Shown in pieces: positions 42,601 to 54,605 of a stretch of DNA of 64,000 nt. Made by a program: the position numbers and the translations under genes. Each line of letters opens with the position of its first letter. The stretch's first letter is position 1. Source of the DNA: Pleurodeles waltl (lineage: Eukaryota; Chordata; Amphibia; Caudata; Salamandridae); contig NC_090446.1 in the NCBI RefSeq assembly GCF_031143425.1, positions 1,029,049,066-1,029,113,065 on the forward strand, written 5' to 3'. The notes below the pieces were generated by a model, which was not told the origin of the DNA, did not search any database, and was given only the letters and a program-made list of their open reading frames with translations.

Positions 42601-43535
42601 GCAAATTCAGCCTTCACCCGTCGCAGTTTTATCTCTATCTGCAACTGTGGCATGCCTACGAATGCTACAGGGATATGCTATTGCAGTCCCAGAATTTAAC
42701 CCACTTGAATGCAAATTAATCACTGATGAGCAGGGAGGGGAGGAGGTATATCTAGACTTTATAAATCTCTGGTCATTAATGTGCTCGACCCGCTGGATCC
42801 CTGAGGTCCAGATGGGAAGAGAATGTAGGGGTCCTAGATGATGGTGAGAGAGCAGAGGAGAAAATGGCTTTGAAGGTACTTGCGATCTCCATGCATCTTC
42901 GCCTGGTTCAGTTCACATATCTACAAAGGAATTATTACTCTCCCAAGCACCTCTGGCGTATGGGTGGAGCACGTGACTTGGCATGTCTGTGGTGTGGGTC
43001 CACCCTGGGTACCTTGAAACTACCTGAACCTGCCATGGGGCGTAAGCGTACTTGTTGACAGTCAACAGACATATGGAGAGGGGGGAATGCTTTCTCTGGT
43101 GCTAGATCTCAAAACAGTACTACCTTGCATTGACATATATTGTGGCCAAAAGAAACCGTGCTAGACACTGGGGTGACGCGTAAGCTCCGTCAATCCATGA
43201 ATGGGTTCGAGGAATGGACTCCTGCGTGGCACTGAAAAAGCTGGTGTATAAGGTGGGAGGGGTTCCACAGAAATATGGCCGATTATGGGGGGGGGAGGAT
43301 CGAGGTGCACCAATGATTTAATGCAAATTAGTTGAGACGATGGTCATTGTCTGATGGACTGTGTACCCATGCCACAGTGACATTGATATTTGACAATTTT
43401 GGAGTTGTGTCTGATTCTATGTATATTTATTACGCTGTTTGGTGCTCCGTCTATGGCTCACTGGGCGTGAGCTTGGAGTTTTTATTGATGTGGTTGATTA
43501 AAAATAAATTGAATAAAAAGTGTTTAAAAAAAAAA
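42601..43535 (+). pseudogene. L1-like LINE ORF2 3' end with poly-A tail
   Basis: The plus-strand frame at 42864-43058 reads LVQFTYLQRNYYSPKHLWRM and LACLWCGSTLGTL, the cysteine-containing C-terminal region of L1-like ORF2. The sequence 43120-43290 continues with IVAKRNRARHWG- and STEIWPIMGG-like degenerate coding. The 3' part has AATAAATTGAATAAAA followed by an A-run at about 43520-43535, a normal LINE tail. It is 5' truncated. It is a different fragment from the L1-like copy at 7825-10680; the shared C-terminal domain is only distantly similar by eye. Confidence 0.75.
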
Positions 43536-43880
43536 CTTCACTATTCCACAGCCACATACTATGCACAAATCATCAGTTTCCAGCAGTGTAACACACAAAC
43601 ACATTGTTACTGAAATAATAAACGGGTCTTTGCAATTGAGCCCTTATAACAGATTACCAAACGTATTCACTAACACATAAAAAATGTAGTTAAAAATCTC
43701 GAAGTTGGGCAAACACGTATCAGAAACTCTTGCTCTGGTACCTGAAAAAGGCACTGAAATCCTTTTCAACATCAATACTAGTTTAGTTTCTAAATGCACT
43801 CTTTCTTAAGGCATTCCACTGCTCTCTAACCAGTTAACTGTTTAGAGAATTAAGAGATGGCCCCTAGTTAAGCTATTAGT
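43536..43880. other. Spacer between LINE and hAT, no gene recognised
   Basis: AT-rich, no domain. It should hold the left part of the hAT element, but no CAGTGG-type end was found. Confidence 0.4.
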
Positions 43881-45690
43881 GTGGTACTAGCAGAACCACA
43901 TTCGGATGCACAAGTGGATGCAACTCACTTTTTGGCGATCAGAAAGAAACCGGAAACAAATTCTGTTTGCCAAATAAACAGTCCTGTGAAAAGGCAAGTT
44001 GAAGAAAATCGGAAAAACTTATTTCCAATTTTGTTCACTATCTTATTTTGTGGCACACATCACATCGCTTTGCCTGAGGAAAAAAACCTACAACCAGAAA
44101 CGTGAAAGGTCTGTACCAATTTCACATTGATGCAGAAGATGTGATCCTAAAGAAGCATCTGGAAAATGCACAAAGTTAATGCAAGTCGGTTTTGAGTTAA
44201 ACATGAATTGATTACATTATGTGAAGGAACATTAAGGAAAGATCTAGTATCCTTAGTCATTATATCAAATGGATTTTCAATCATTGCTGATGAAAGTGAT
44301 GACATATCCGGAAATTAACAGATGTCACTTGGAGTACGTTTTGTTGTCACAAGTTGCACCGTAGTTGTCATTAGAGAAGAATTCCTTGGATTTGCAAACT
44401 TAAAAGAAATGGATGTTATCTCAAATGCAAATATGATTATGGATACTTGTTCTAAATTTGGATTAAACTTAGAAAAACTCCATGGCCAAGGGTATGATGG
44501 ATGTTCTACAATGGCAGGAAAGGAAGGTGGTGTTGAAGCCATAGAAAAGAGAAAATATCCTAAAGCTGCTTTTGCTCACTGTGCTGCACGTAAACTTAAT
44601 TTGGTTGTTAATGACCTGAATGCTGTTCCTGATATACAGAATTCTACTGGCACAGTGAAAGCCATCATCAAGTTTTTCCTTGAGAGTCCAAAAAGAAGAT
44701 CACTTATTCCCAATATGCCATTGCTGACTGAAACACAATAGACAGCAAAATACAAGAGCATTAGAATTTTTAGCTCAAATGTTGCAGAGATTTTTAAGCA
44801 ATCAAGCTTACTTGTTAGTACAGTACAAGGAAAAACACATCAGGATGCATATCAATTGCAATGCTTCTCAGGCACAGTGAGCTTTCTCTTTTTCTAGTCC
44901 ATAATTTCAAATTACTGATCAAGTTTGGACTCTGTAGGCCAGGCACTCCAAGCTAATCAGCTTGATATCCTCAAGGTCTGTAATCACATACAAGACCTTC
45001 TGCCTGTGTTCCGCGATCACAGACAAAAAAACAGAAGAACAATTTAAATAATTTTTTTCAAATGTTCAAGCAATGGCAGAAACACTGAACATAGAACATT
45101 GTGTTCTCAGACAGTGTGGCCGGCAAGTATTTCGTTCTAATTTTGGTTCCTCTTGTGTGGAAGAATACTATTGCCAGTCTATCTATGTGCCATACATAAA
45201 CTCTATTATTGCATCATTAGAAAGACAGTTTGGCAATGTAAACAAGAACAATTTCAGTCTCTTCTCACTTTACCTAAAACACATGGCACAAATGACACCT
45301 GAGCAATACAAATGCCAGATTGCAAACATCAGAGGAATTTACAACACTGAAAACTTGGAAGCCGAAGCAGTCACATGGTTTTAGATCTGGTCAACAAGGG
45401 ATGAGCAGCTTGAAAATGTTTTGCTGCATTTGCTAAACCACAAAGATTTATTTCCATCAGTCCAGCAAGCAATTCCAGTGACCACTTGTACAGTGGAAAG
45501 GTCTTTCAGCACAACAAGAAGGGTGAAAACCTGGTTCAGGTGGACAATGGGAGATGATCGCTTATCTGGTTTGTGCGTGATGAGCATATATCAAGCAAAA
45601 AATGACGAAAACAAACAGCTGATTGAAAAAGTAATTGATACATTTGCACAAGACCACGGGCGTTTACAGGTCCTTTTTTGAGATCACTAA
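43881..45690 (+). pseudogene. hAT transposase remnant, ZMYM1/THAP12-like
   Basis: Pieces in order on the plus strand: 43881-44105 (NRKNLFPILFTILFCGTHHI), 44106-44320 degenerate (ELITLCEGTL, IISNGFSIIADESDDISGN with the first catalytic-type Asp), 44322-44741 (MSLGVRFV, REEFLGFANL, GQGYDGCSTMAGKEGG, AFAHCAARKLNLVV), 45073-45384, and 45421-45681. The last piece contains the hAT dimerisation region (TTCTVERSFSTTRRVKTWFR, DDRLSGLCVMSIY). The sequence resembles the transposases domesticated as ZMYM1-type and THAP12-type vertebrate proteins. Stops at 44742 and 45385 and several frameshifts make it non-functional. No TIR was found for this copy. Confidence 0.88.
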
Positions 45691-46356
45691 CCAGTGAACA
45701 AAAACTGTAGAAAACTATTCACTGAAAAATCTGATTGTTAAATTTGAGCAAGAGTGTACATGTTTGCAGTTCCTGACCTGAAACAGTTATCCAGTTTAAA
45801 TTTATATGTTTTATTTTCTAATTTGGATGAGACAGTTGTTATTTTATTTAAGTTAATATATTTAATTGTATTTATTTTAATATATTTAAGTTAATACATT
45901 TTCAAAATAAATACATTTGTCATATATTTTAATTGTCATTTGTTTGTGCAAATTAACACCAAATGCAGAATCTACATGATTTTTATAATGCAGTTATAGT
46001 GCCTTGGTCGTGTGTGTAAGAATAATGTGGAGCCATCAATAGTGTTAACATAAAAACAGATTAGAAATTACTAATCAGATAATGTCAGCTTGATCCTTCT
46101 TTTAAGCTTTTGCATCTGGTTTCTCAACCATTTGCATGCCTACGCTTTGTATGATAATGACTATGCCCCCACCCTTTTTGATATTGTCAAAAAGGGTCGG
46201 AGGATGGATGACATTAAAATGATACCCCCTGAAAAGATTTCTGCAGACACCGGTGACTGCAGACCATGGAAAGACTCTTGCCACTACTAAATCATGTAGG
46301 CATAGCATATGAACCACCCTTAGAGCGCCACCTTCCACACAAGGGGACAGTCTGGC
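45691..46356. other. AT-rich 3' flank of the hAT remnant, no gene
   Basis: Contains AATAAA words at about 45907 and a TTAAGTTAATA-type repeated word at 45850-45900. A hairpin CCCTTTTTGATATTGTCAAAAAGGG lies at about 46173-46197. No coding signal was seen. Confidence 0.5.
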
Positions 46357-46544
46357 CAGTGGTTTAACGAAACATGAGGGGCCTCCCTGCAAAGTACATG
46401 GATGGGCCCCCTCCACCATCCAGTCAGGAGCTCTCAGGCCAGGAGACCACTGCCCATGCACAGTGTACTGTGCTGAGGGGGCCCCTTGGAGCTTGGGCCC
46501 TCCAGGCAAATGCAGGGGCTGCGGGGGCTATTGTTACGCCACTG
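46357..46544. mobile_element. hAT MITE with 8-bp target duplication
   Basis: The 188-bp element starts CAGTGGTTTAACGAAA and ends TTGTTACGCCACTG; the reverse complement of the end is CAGTGGCGTAACAA. It is flanked by AGTCTGGC (46349-46356) and AGTTTGGC (46545-46552), matching at 7 of 8 positions. CAGTGGCGTAAC ends and 8-bp duplications are hallmarks of hAT. There is no coding capacity. It lies about 0.7 kb from the hAT transposase remnant and may be mobilised by that type of enzyme. Confidence 0.87.
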
Positions 46545-46552
46545 AGTTTGGC

Positions 46553-46639
46553 CTACCGCAGATACACATCAGCGCCTCATGCACAGGTACATAACCCAGT
46601 CCTCGACAACTGAGGACTTACAAGATAGAGGATAACATG
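46553..46639. other. Short junction, no feature
   Basis: Sequence between the hAT MITE and the start of the A/B homology. Nothing recognised. Confidence 0.4.
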
Positions 46640-48768
46640 CACCCACAGTCACATTCTTCTCTGCTGTAATGCATCTTCTAGGAAGCAAGTTTGGAGGCAC
46701 TTCATACTGCATGAAACACAATGAATGCAGGGGAGTGATACTACAAACCCACTCATGCTGAATTTCGTTCAGGGAAGCAAAATCTGGCAGTCATTGCAGA
46801 GTGTCCAAAGTGTGTGTACTGGGACTTCATGCCTGTAGACAATGCACTCAGAGACACTGTCCTGACAATGAATGACAATTCTTAGCAGCTCATGAACTAT
46901 CACATAGTTTGGCGAGATGACGGCCATCTAAGATATCTCGGTGAAACTTCTCTTAGACCCACAGTCTCCATGCTTGCTCATTGTGAGGCAATGTTGTTGC
47001 TGCCGGAATCGCGCTATGCAGATCCCAGACTTCCTTGCTAAGACCCATTTGTTTTTATATGGTTTGTACTGAAGGATATTGAGAACGCAAAGAAGTATTC
47101 AGAACATTATGTTGTTGATGGAGACAAACTACACTGTTTTGGGAACATTTCTATGACCTCTTCAAAATCTCAAGGCTGTTATATTTACTAAGGGTTATTC
47201 TGTGACAGAAAAGGAAGGATTCCTAGCCTGGGCAATATGCAAATGTCAAAGTATAAAAAGGCATTTGAGTTTTAGTATGTACCTAGACATTGCAAAGACA
47301 AGCAAGAACTAGAATAGTAACATTGTTGATTATCTCAACCATAGTCAAGTAGAATCTATAACTGATGAGGCAGTCTGATGGTGATCAGTGCCTCTATTTT
47401 GTCTCTTATTCAATTCTTGTTTCCCCGTTTATTCTACTGCCTCTCCTTTTCCTATGTATGCATATGCATATCACAATGGTGGAAGCATTTAGCTGCCAGA
47501 TGCCAATGGTATTGAAATAATTTGCAGAGATCAGATCCCAAGATGCAGAAGGAGCTCTGAATGAAACTGGTGAGAGGAGAAATAGAAGACATGGGCCTGG
47601 ACTTGATCAACAACTTACCTTTGTTAATTCTATTTCTAGTGGATTATCTATCTAAATGCAAATCCCTCTCCTTCTGAATTCACCAAGGTCCCAGACTGGA
47701 TCCAGAACCTATTCAGCAATTGATTTTGCGTGTATCAGACTAGGACACAAACTCTGCCCAATGTCCAGAGTAAATTGACTTGCTGGATGGATGGTATGCC
47801 ACCAAGATGACTTCCACCATGTCTGCAGGCAGGTCAACCTACTCAACTGGTTCTGCTAAATCTCCAGGCATGGAGATGTAGGTTGTGGATATTCGAATGA
47901 ACAATTTCTATTGCTGGGATAGCTAGTTCTCCTGAAGAGGTTGATGGATTGGAGGGCAAATGCTAACATCAGCAGCTCTGAGTAATATACTCTCTGTGCC
48001 CAGTCCAGTGCAATCAGGATTATCTGAGGCTGGTCTCTGCTGACCTTTTTCAGAACGCGAAAGAGCAAAGTCAAAGATGGAAAAGTGTAAAGGAGACAAG
48101 AGTCCTACGGAAGTAAGAAACACTAGATCACAAAAAGCTCAACGCTAAGCATTCTCTGTAATATGGAAAAGATTTACCCATGGCACACCTCACTAGGAAA
48201 AGACACTTTGAACTACCCCTGAATACAGACATCACTTCTAGTAGGTTAGATGTGATCTGTTTAACTAGTCTGTCTTGGCATTCAGGGATCCTGTTAAACA
48301 GTCGACAGTCAGCGAGATCTCCTGAAGATCCAACCAGTTCCACAGTACCAGCTCTTCCTGGCACAGTACTTGCAATCCCCACACTGCCTACCCCATTGCA
48401 ATGACAGATGGTTGTTTTGCTGTCCATCAGAACTTGCACAGGCCTTCCCTTGATGGAAGGCAGAAGGACATTACGAGCCAACAGGATGCCATGCAACTCT
48501 AGAAGACTGATGTTGTGCCTCTGCTCCAACAGAGACCAGAGGCCTTAGATTTCCACCTTATTCGTGTGGTTTGTACAGTCCAGAACCACTGCATCCATCA
48601 CCACCATGAGCTTTGAGTGCTGTGTGGAAAATGGACTCCTGCAAGTCAGGTTGGCATCCTTCATCTGCAATTGGGGGTCCCAGGTGCTTTGTTTGACACA
48701 TGGATGTTGTCTGAGAAGCACCACCAGTATTGAGCCCATTAAAGGTGAAGATTCCACTGGAGAGTTGT
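46640..48768 (-). pseudogene. DIRS-containing unit copy B, RNase H side
   Basis: Aligns with copy A at 13166-13605 and 19640-20600. The minus-strand open stretch 48529-48128 reads NISLLELHGILLARNVLLPS, IKGRPVQVLMDSKTTICHCN, which is the DIRS-type RNase H segment and corresponds to 20290-20150 in copy A. Homology to copy A stops at about 48768 (GAAGATTCCACTGGAGAGTTG versus GTAGAGATTTTACTGAAAAGCTC), where Gypsy-2-associated sequence begins. Region 46680-47660 is present here but missing at the corresponding place in copy A. Confidence 0.72.
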
Positions 48769-49339
48769 AGTATCGGGGAAAGGCAATGCTCATCAGGAAA
48801 CTCGGAAGCTGATCCAAGATAGAAAGGTAATTTTTATTCATAGAAATGACCCACGACGGAGGAAGTTGCTGACAGCAGGAGGATCAGGCATGAACTGCCG
48901 CTCAGCAAGCAACAGATGCTTGGAATCTAAACACCACAATGCACAGTACTAAGAACTAAGAATATAAAGAAAATACTAGAAAAAACCTTTGTTATAAAGT
49001 GTAGAAAGCTTACCTTAATAAAAATACTAGAAAGTAAAGCTATGCTATTACGTTTGTAAAATTATATTATGACAGCATATTACACATTTCATCTTCTTAA
49101 TAAACAAATTAGCTAACACTGTGATCCAATAATTTCACAGGAAGCCTAAAGGTCATTTTGTTACATACAAGTTTCTGTGGAGAAATAGCATTTTTAACAT
49201 CAGATACAACATTGGTATTCAAACAACATTTTCGGAAGAACAAACAGTATTGTTAATATCAGAGGATTCATTGGAATTTTCAACAATCACTCTGGATGGT
49301 AATTCATTATAACGATTGACAGTAGCATCAGTAGGTGAA
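48769..49339 (-). repeat. Candidate 3' LTR/untranslated region of Gypsy-2
   Basis: It lies between the DIRS homology break and the end of Gypsy-2 integrase and, reading plus, begins TGTAGTATCGGGG. The element is on the minus strand, so its 3' LTR should be here. No second LTR copy is present to confirm it and no polypurine tract was recognised. Confidence 0.4.
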
Positions 49340-51560
49340 TGTCAAGGTTGATTGTCAGTAGAGGGCAAAGGAATACCTTCAACGAAGAAATAAGAAACAT
49401 AAAACGAGGATCCAGAATTTTTGAGTGTTTGATAATGTATTTGAGCTTGTAAATCAGTGATGGGAACTACTCTGTTTTTATTCCACCAATCTCCTCCTTG
49501 CAGTAAAATGGAGTTCTTAGAAATCCTTTTCACAACAGCTGAAGTGGAAAACTGTGACTCTCCTTTTGCAACTCTACCTGGTTTCTTAATAAGAACTGAT
49601 CTTCTTGTTTGTTTCTTACTTTTTGTCAAGATTGGATAAATCCATATTTCTGCTCTTGCAATTAGACATGCTCACAGAGTTGCTTAACCAGTCAGGAAGC
49701 AAGTTGGATCAGCATTTCCTCCCTCTTAATAATTCAAAGGGAGTAAGCCCCATGGTAGATTGTGGAGAAGAATGATAAGCATCCATTTGATTCTTTAGAA
49801 ATTGTTTAACGCCTAGGTTAGAGATCAAGGCAGTTTAAATGCCTTCCTTCAAAAAGCGATTTGCTCTTTCCACAAGACCAATAGCTGAAGGACTGTACAG
49901 AGCATTTTGGAGTCATTTTATGTCATGAGTGGATGAAAATGTGTTCATTTCATTTGAAAGAAAATGAGTGCTATTGCTGGTGACAATGTCATTAGGCACA
50001 CCTTCCAAACAAAGAGCATCCTCTAAAAATTGTACACTACTTGTGTGGAGTTAGAGTCAACGAACAAAAGATATATCCATTTAGAAAAATTATCTATTCA
50101 GACTATTAAAAATTGGTTGCAGGAAGGTAACAAGTGAAAGGGACTGGAAAAATCCATAGCAATTTTTTGCCAGGGCCCTGAGGCAATGGAACAGGATGAA
50201 GAGGTTTCTCCATTGTCTTCCAATGGTAAGAACCCTGATCATTAATGGAAAGCTAACAGAAATGTTCTCTTAATTTGTTACAAGTAGCAGTGATACCCAG
50301 ATGTCCCTCATGGGCCAAAATAATTAAACGTTTTCTCAAAGTCGCAGGCGGCACAAAATGTCCATTTCTTAGACACATGTTATTTTTGCAGGACATTTCA
50401 GATGCAATTTGAGCAAAGGATCTCAACGAAGAAGGTAAATTGCAAAGAGGTGGCCAACCTGTCCTTACATACTTAGAAACGTGCTGTAGAACATTATCCT
50501 GAAGAGTGGCATCAAGCCATTCAGATTCAGTTATGAATCCCTCTGAGAGAAAAACATCAATAGCAGCCACTACATGCTCAGATTCAGATTCTCCTCCATC
50601 TGTGAAATCTGGTAATGGCAGACGGGACAAACAGTCTGCTCTGAAATTTTTACCACCTTGGACATACTTTATAGAAAAAATATATTCTTGAAGTTTAGAC
50701 AGCAGACGTACTAAATGAGCAGAAGCCTTCCTAAGCCACTGCCACTTAAAAGATAGACATGGGGTTTATGGTCAGTGTATAAATCAAGCAAGTACCCCAG
50801 AGATAAGTTTTAATTTTTTGAATGGCCCAGACACAGACTAAGGCTTCTCTCTCAATAGTACATGTACTTCGATTCAGCCTCTTGTATTGTTCTAGATGCA
50901 AAATCAATGGTAATGTCTTTGCCCTTGACACTTTGGCCACAAACAGTGCCAATCTCAATCAAACTGGCACCTACAGTAAAAAAACACTTCTCACCAGCTA
51001 CAAATGGACTGAGAGCAGAAGTGTTAGCCACTACATTTTTTTTTTAATTCAGAGAATGCATTTTTAGGTTTACTATTCCGTTAAAATTAAACACCTTTCT
51101 TGAGCAAGGCTCTCAAAGGTTGAGCCATTAACTCGAACCCAGGGACAAAGCAACCGTAATATTCACAAAGTCCTAGAAAATATCTTAGGCTGTCTTTGTC
51201 CCTGGGAACAGGAGCTTTGACAACAGCCTCCAAATTACACAACTTGGGTTTAATACCATCAGCAGAAAGAGAATGCCCGAGATAGTCAACTTGTTGAACC
51301 AAAAAGTAGCATTTTTCAAACTAAACTGTCATGCCTCTGTCCTGGAGAATTCCAAGTATTTTTTCTAACACACATATGCTCCTCTCTAGTATTGATGCAA
51401 ACTAGGATGTTGTCTTGAAAAGCTTGTACGCTTTTAATATATTTAAATAAATTGTCCATAGTCCTTTGAAAGACACTAGCTGCAAAGGCAAGACCAAAAG
51501 GAAATCTCAGATATAACACCTGAACTTCTGGTATTGCAGGTGGAACTGTTGAGTTTTAAA
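49340..51560 (-). pseudogene. Gypsy-2 retrotransposon pol, 5'-truncated
   Basis: The minus strand, 5' to 3', starts with RT at 51535-51316 (LRFPFGLAFAASVFQRTMDN, then FQDN where the catalytic pair should be DD). The RT end is at 51302-51087 (VDYLGHSLSADGIKPK, FLGLCEYYGCFVPGF) and RNase H at about 50958-50700 (CTIEREALVCVWAIQKIKTY). The integrase zinc-binding region is at about 50330-50253 (HEGHLGITATCNKLREHF). The integrase core is at about 50200-49700 (VPNDIVTSNSTHFLSNEMNT, NALYSPSAIGLVERANRFLK, TMGLTPFELLRGRK) and the C-terminal part at 49629-49342. Many stops are present. Gag, protease and the RT N-terminus are missing. The fragment occupies the place of the RT half of DIRS copy B. Confidence 0.9.
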
Positions 51561-52440
51561 AAGCAAGGCCAGGAAGCGAACCGTAGCACTCTATATTTGA
51601 ATTGCTGCAGAGCTAACTACACTTTGCCTGCAAACAGCCTTGAGCCCTCGAAGGGCATGTCCAGGAGGGAGGCATGTACATCCTAGAGAACCCCATAGTG
51701 TGTACATGGAGAACACCCTCTTGCCAAAGGGATTAATGCCTTTAGATTCTCTATCAGGTGAATAAGTGGGACAAGGCTTTCGCATGTTGAGTCAAAAAAG
51801 CAGGTTCACTCGTAGCTGGTCTGTGAATGTAGGTCATGATTGAAGGGTAGCAAAGGCTATTGACATGAAGTGTCAGGCTGCAAGAATTCAGTCAGAAGAT
51901 TTGCATTCATTTCAACAGCAGACAGGTGCAGTTCGAAAACCTCTACTACCATACAAACTACCATAGCAAAAGAGGCACTTTCCTCAGTTAGGGGCCCGAA
52001 TGGGGAGTCTTATTCAATTTCTGTTGAGGTATGAAGGCCACTTGCATCCTGGAAGTCTAGATAAAGTCATCTTCAGAATATTGAGGGGTTAAATCATCAG
52101 TCCCTTCCTCATCATCCCCATCATGTGAGGTATCATGCATCTCCTGTACATCTGAGTCTCAGCCAAACAAGGACTCTAGGCTAGAACACAGGCAATGCTG
52201 GAGAACCTTCCAAGAGCATTGGCTGTGCCTTAGTGATCTTATAATGAGACCAGGGTCAGTCAGAGCCAGGAAAGGTGCTACTGGTAGACGTTTGACTGGG
52301 GGGCCCTGGCAGACCCATGGTGCTAGAAGGTGCTCACATGGGCCTTCAAATGTTCCACTGAAGGTTTTGCCTGTTGAAGAATCACAGATTGCCCTGGAAT
52401 CTCTAGACAAAAGGTTAGGAATCTGCAGTTAGAAATATCC
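51561..52440 (-). pseudogene. DIRS-containing unit copy B, gag-like side
   Basis: Aligns with copy A at about 22600-23770: GAGAACACCCTCTTGCCAA, TTTAGATTC..TATCAGGTG, GGTATGAAGGCCACTT, CATCTTCAGAATATTGAGGGG, GGAATCTGCAGTTAGAAATATCCATCAG-like at 52416-52444. The part equivalent to 20610-22530 of copy A (most of the RT) is absent. No intact ORF is present. Confidence 0.65.
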
Positions 52441-54150
52441 ATCAGAATATTGAACCCTTTTTTCAAGGAGGTTAGTTTTTAAGGGAAGACTAGCGACTGC
52501 CTAAGGCTCCTAATGAGAAGAAAACCCAAAGTGCATGTTTGATAATCCAGAAAATAAGACATGTTGGGCCATGTGGGGAACCTGCTTCTTAGTGAAAAGC
52601 TAAAAAGGTGCATCAAAGAGGAGGTACAGACACATCAGGAAGAGCCTTTACTATTGATACTGGGGTTTGGATTCGGGTTATTTTGGACTCTACTGTTACA
52701 TGAGTACAATCAAAGCAAACATTTACCGAAAGTGACAAACTTTTGTCTGTTATTGGTTCCCTCCATCTGGCAGTCTTGAAAAGAGTAAACCTTTCTTTGA
52801 TTGTTTTAGGCAAAGAAATGTGGTAGCCTATTGTCCGCTCATGAGTGGGTGCAACAGCAGAGCCGGAAAGGAGACCCAAAGTCAACCCTGGCAAAAGTAT
52901 TCAAACCAGGCATGCTTTTTTCCTCTCCTCGCTCTCTCTCCACCTATTTGTTCATCTATTCATTCTCTCTCCCTTCACTCCTCTCCTTTCTCCCTTTCAC
53001 CCTCTTCTTCCTTTCTGATAGCTTTCTCCCTGTTTACCGCCCTCCCTCGTTTTTTCTTTCTCTTGAATCCTCTCAGTGTCTGCTGCAGTAATCATTAAGG
53101 CAATGAGGAAAGTGACAGAGGCACCGGGAGCGGGCCAACGCTGTCAAAACCAGCCTCTGCCTCCTAGGAACCAGCCCAAAGGGGCAATGATGGATGCAAT
53201 AAAAGGCTTGTCCTGCCCTTCGTAATTGTGCTAGTTTAATTGAGGTGTGGAATGGTGTGTTTTATTATAGTCTAAATAATTCCCTACTTTTCCCTTTATG
53301 AAATGTTATCTCATTAGTAAAAATACCAAGATGTTGTTCATAGACACCTTTGTCTGTCTCTAGCAATTTTTTCGATAGCCTTATTTCAGACGTCCTGGTT
53401 TTAGCCTTGGGCTTTGGTGAACCAAGGCAGGTGACTTCTTTTGACTTAAAGAATTTGAGAGGCAGAAGAGAACAGCGGGCCTAGACGTTACTAGCTATTA
53501 TTATTAACAAACAACCTGTCATAATATCAGACCAGAGTCAAACAATGTCATGGATTGATCCGTGAAACATTTGTTCAATCCATGGTGACCTCTATCATTC
53601 AACTTTGACTTTTATTTATGGATGAAGCTCCCGGCATCTCTGACCACAACATCAGAATGGATCAATTTTGTCTAAAATAGGCATACTTTTATCTGAAGGA
53701 CAGTTTATCTAACCTTTTATAGGGGGAATGATTACATGCGACTTTCTTCTACATGCTGGCTAAAAAACAATAGGTGTGGGTAAATGAAAACGTCTGCAAT
53801 TAGAATCATAAATAACTCCAAGCAAGACCTTCAGATATGTGTTTAAGAACTAAACCTTAGGGTAAGAAACAAGGGAAAACTGAAGTTTCATAACACTAAA
53901 GAGATGTGTGTAAGGTGAACAAAGAAGATGTATTTTTTTCTGTGTTAACTGGGAAGGACATAACCAAATATGGTTGCAAGTGACTCCAAATTTAAATAAG
54001 CTCAGCGATGACCTCAAAGAAGGGAAAAAGACCCAGTGTACATTGTGTGCAAGAAGCAATCAACTCTTTTTTGCAGCCCTTCTCAATGATTTACAGGAAT
54101 CTGAAGAAAACAGATGTTTGAGCCAAAGTGCTTTGACAACAGTATTTTAC
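52441..54150. repeat. Flank shared with copy A beyond the DIRS end
   Basis: Counterpart of 23771-25240, in the same order and orientation. It includes a local pyrimidine-rich stretch at about 52915-53060 (CTCTCCTCGCTCTCTCTCC, TTCTCTCTCCCTTCACTCC) which is not matched in copy A and gives spurious open frames. Confidence 0.65.
52915..53060. repeat. Polypyrimidine tract
   Basis: About 145 bp of nearly pure C/T on the plus strand with short interruptions, a simple-sequence expansion inside the A/B shared flank of copy B. Confidence 0.75.
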
Positions 54151-54605
54151 TTCTAACATTGGACAGGGTTTTCCCCCTCTGCATAAGCCAGAGTCCTCCG
54201 CCAATGTGGTGTAGGTTTTTCCATTAAAGTGGCTGGAATCACCAAGTGGAATCCGTTTTATGGTGGGAATCGTGCAGTGCTAACCCATGAATGCCCACAT
54301 CTGATTGTGGAATTTCTATCTTCAAATGAGGCAATCGAAATGTATTTTTCAGACACTCTGAGCTACCTCTCCACCAGAGCGTAGTTGCATTTCCAGCACT
54401 TACATTTCCTACCATGTACTGGGTTGTTTCTAAATAAGAACGGTATCTGATCTTCACTTCATAAAGTGGAAATGTCTCCAGAAGTGCAAACAGTGAATCC
54501 AATTGTTTCGTCAATTTCCCTTCCTCTACTTAAAGCTCCGTCTTTGTTTTCCTAATCTACTGCGGTGAGGTGGTAGTGGCACACGTCTAGGTTATAACCA
54601 GTTAT
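54151..54605. other. No gene recognised
   Basis: Short open frames only, no domain. It separates copy B from repeat X copy 2. Confidence 0.4.

Noticed and set aside
48769..49339. Firm LTR call for Gypsy-2
   Set aside because: No second LTR, no polypurine tract and no terminal TG...CA pair with a target duplication could be shown, so it is listed as a candidate only.
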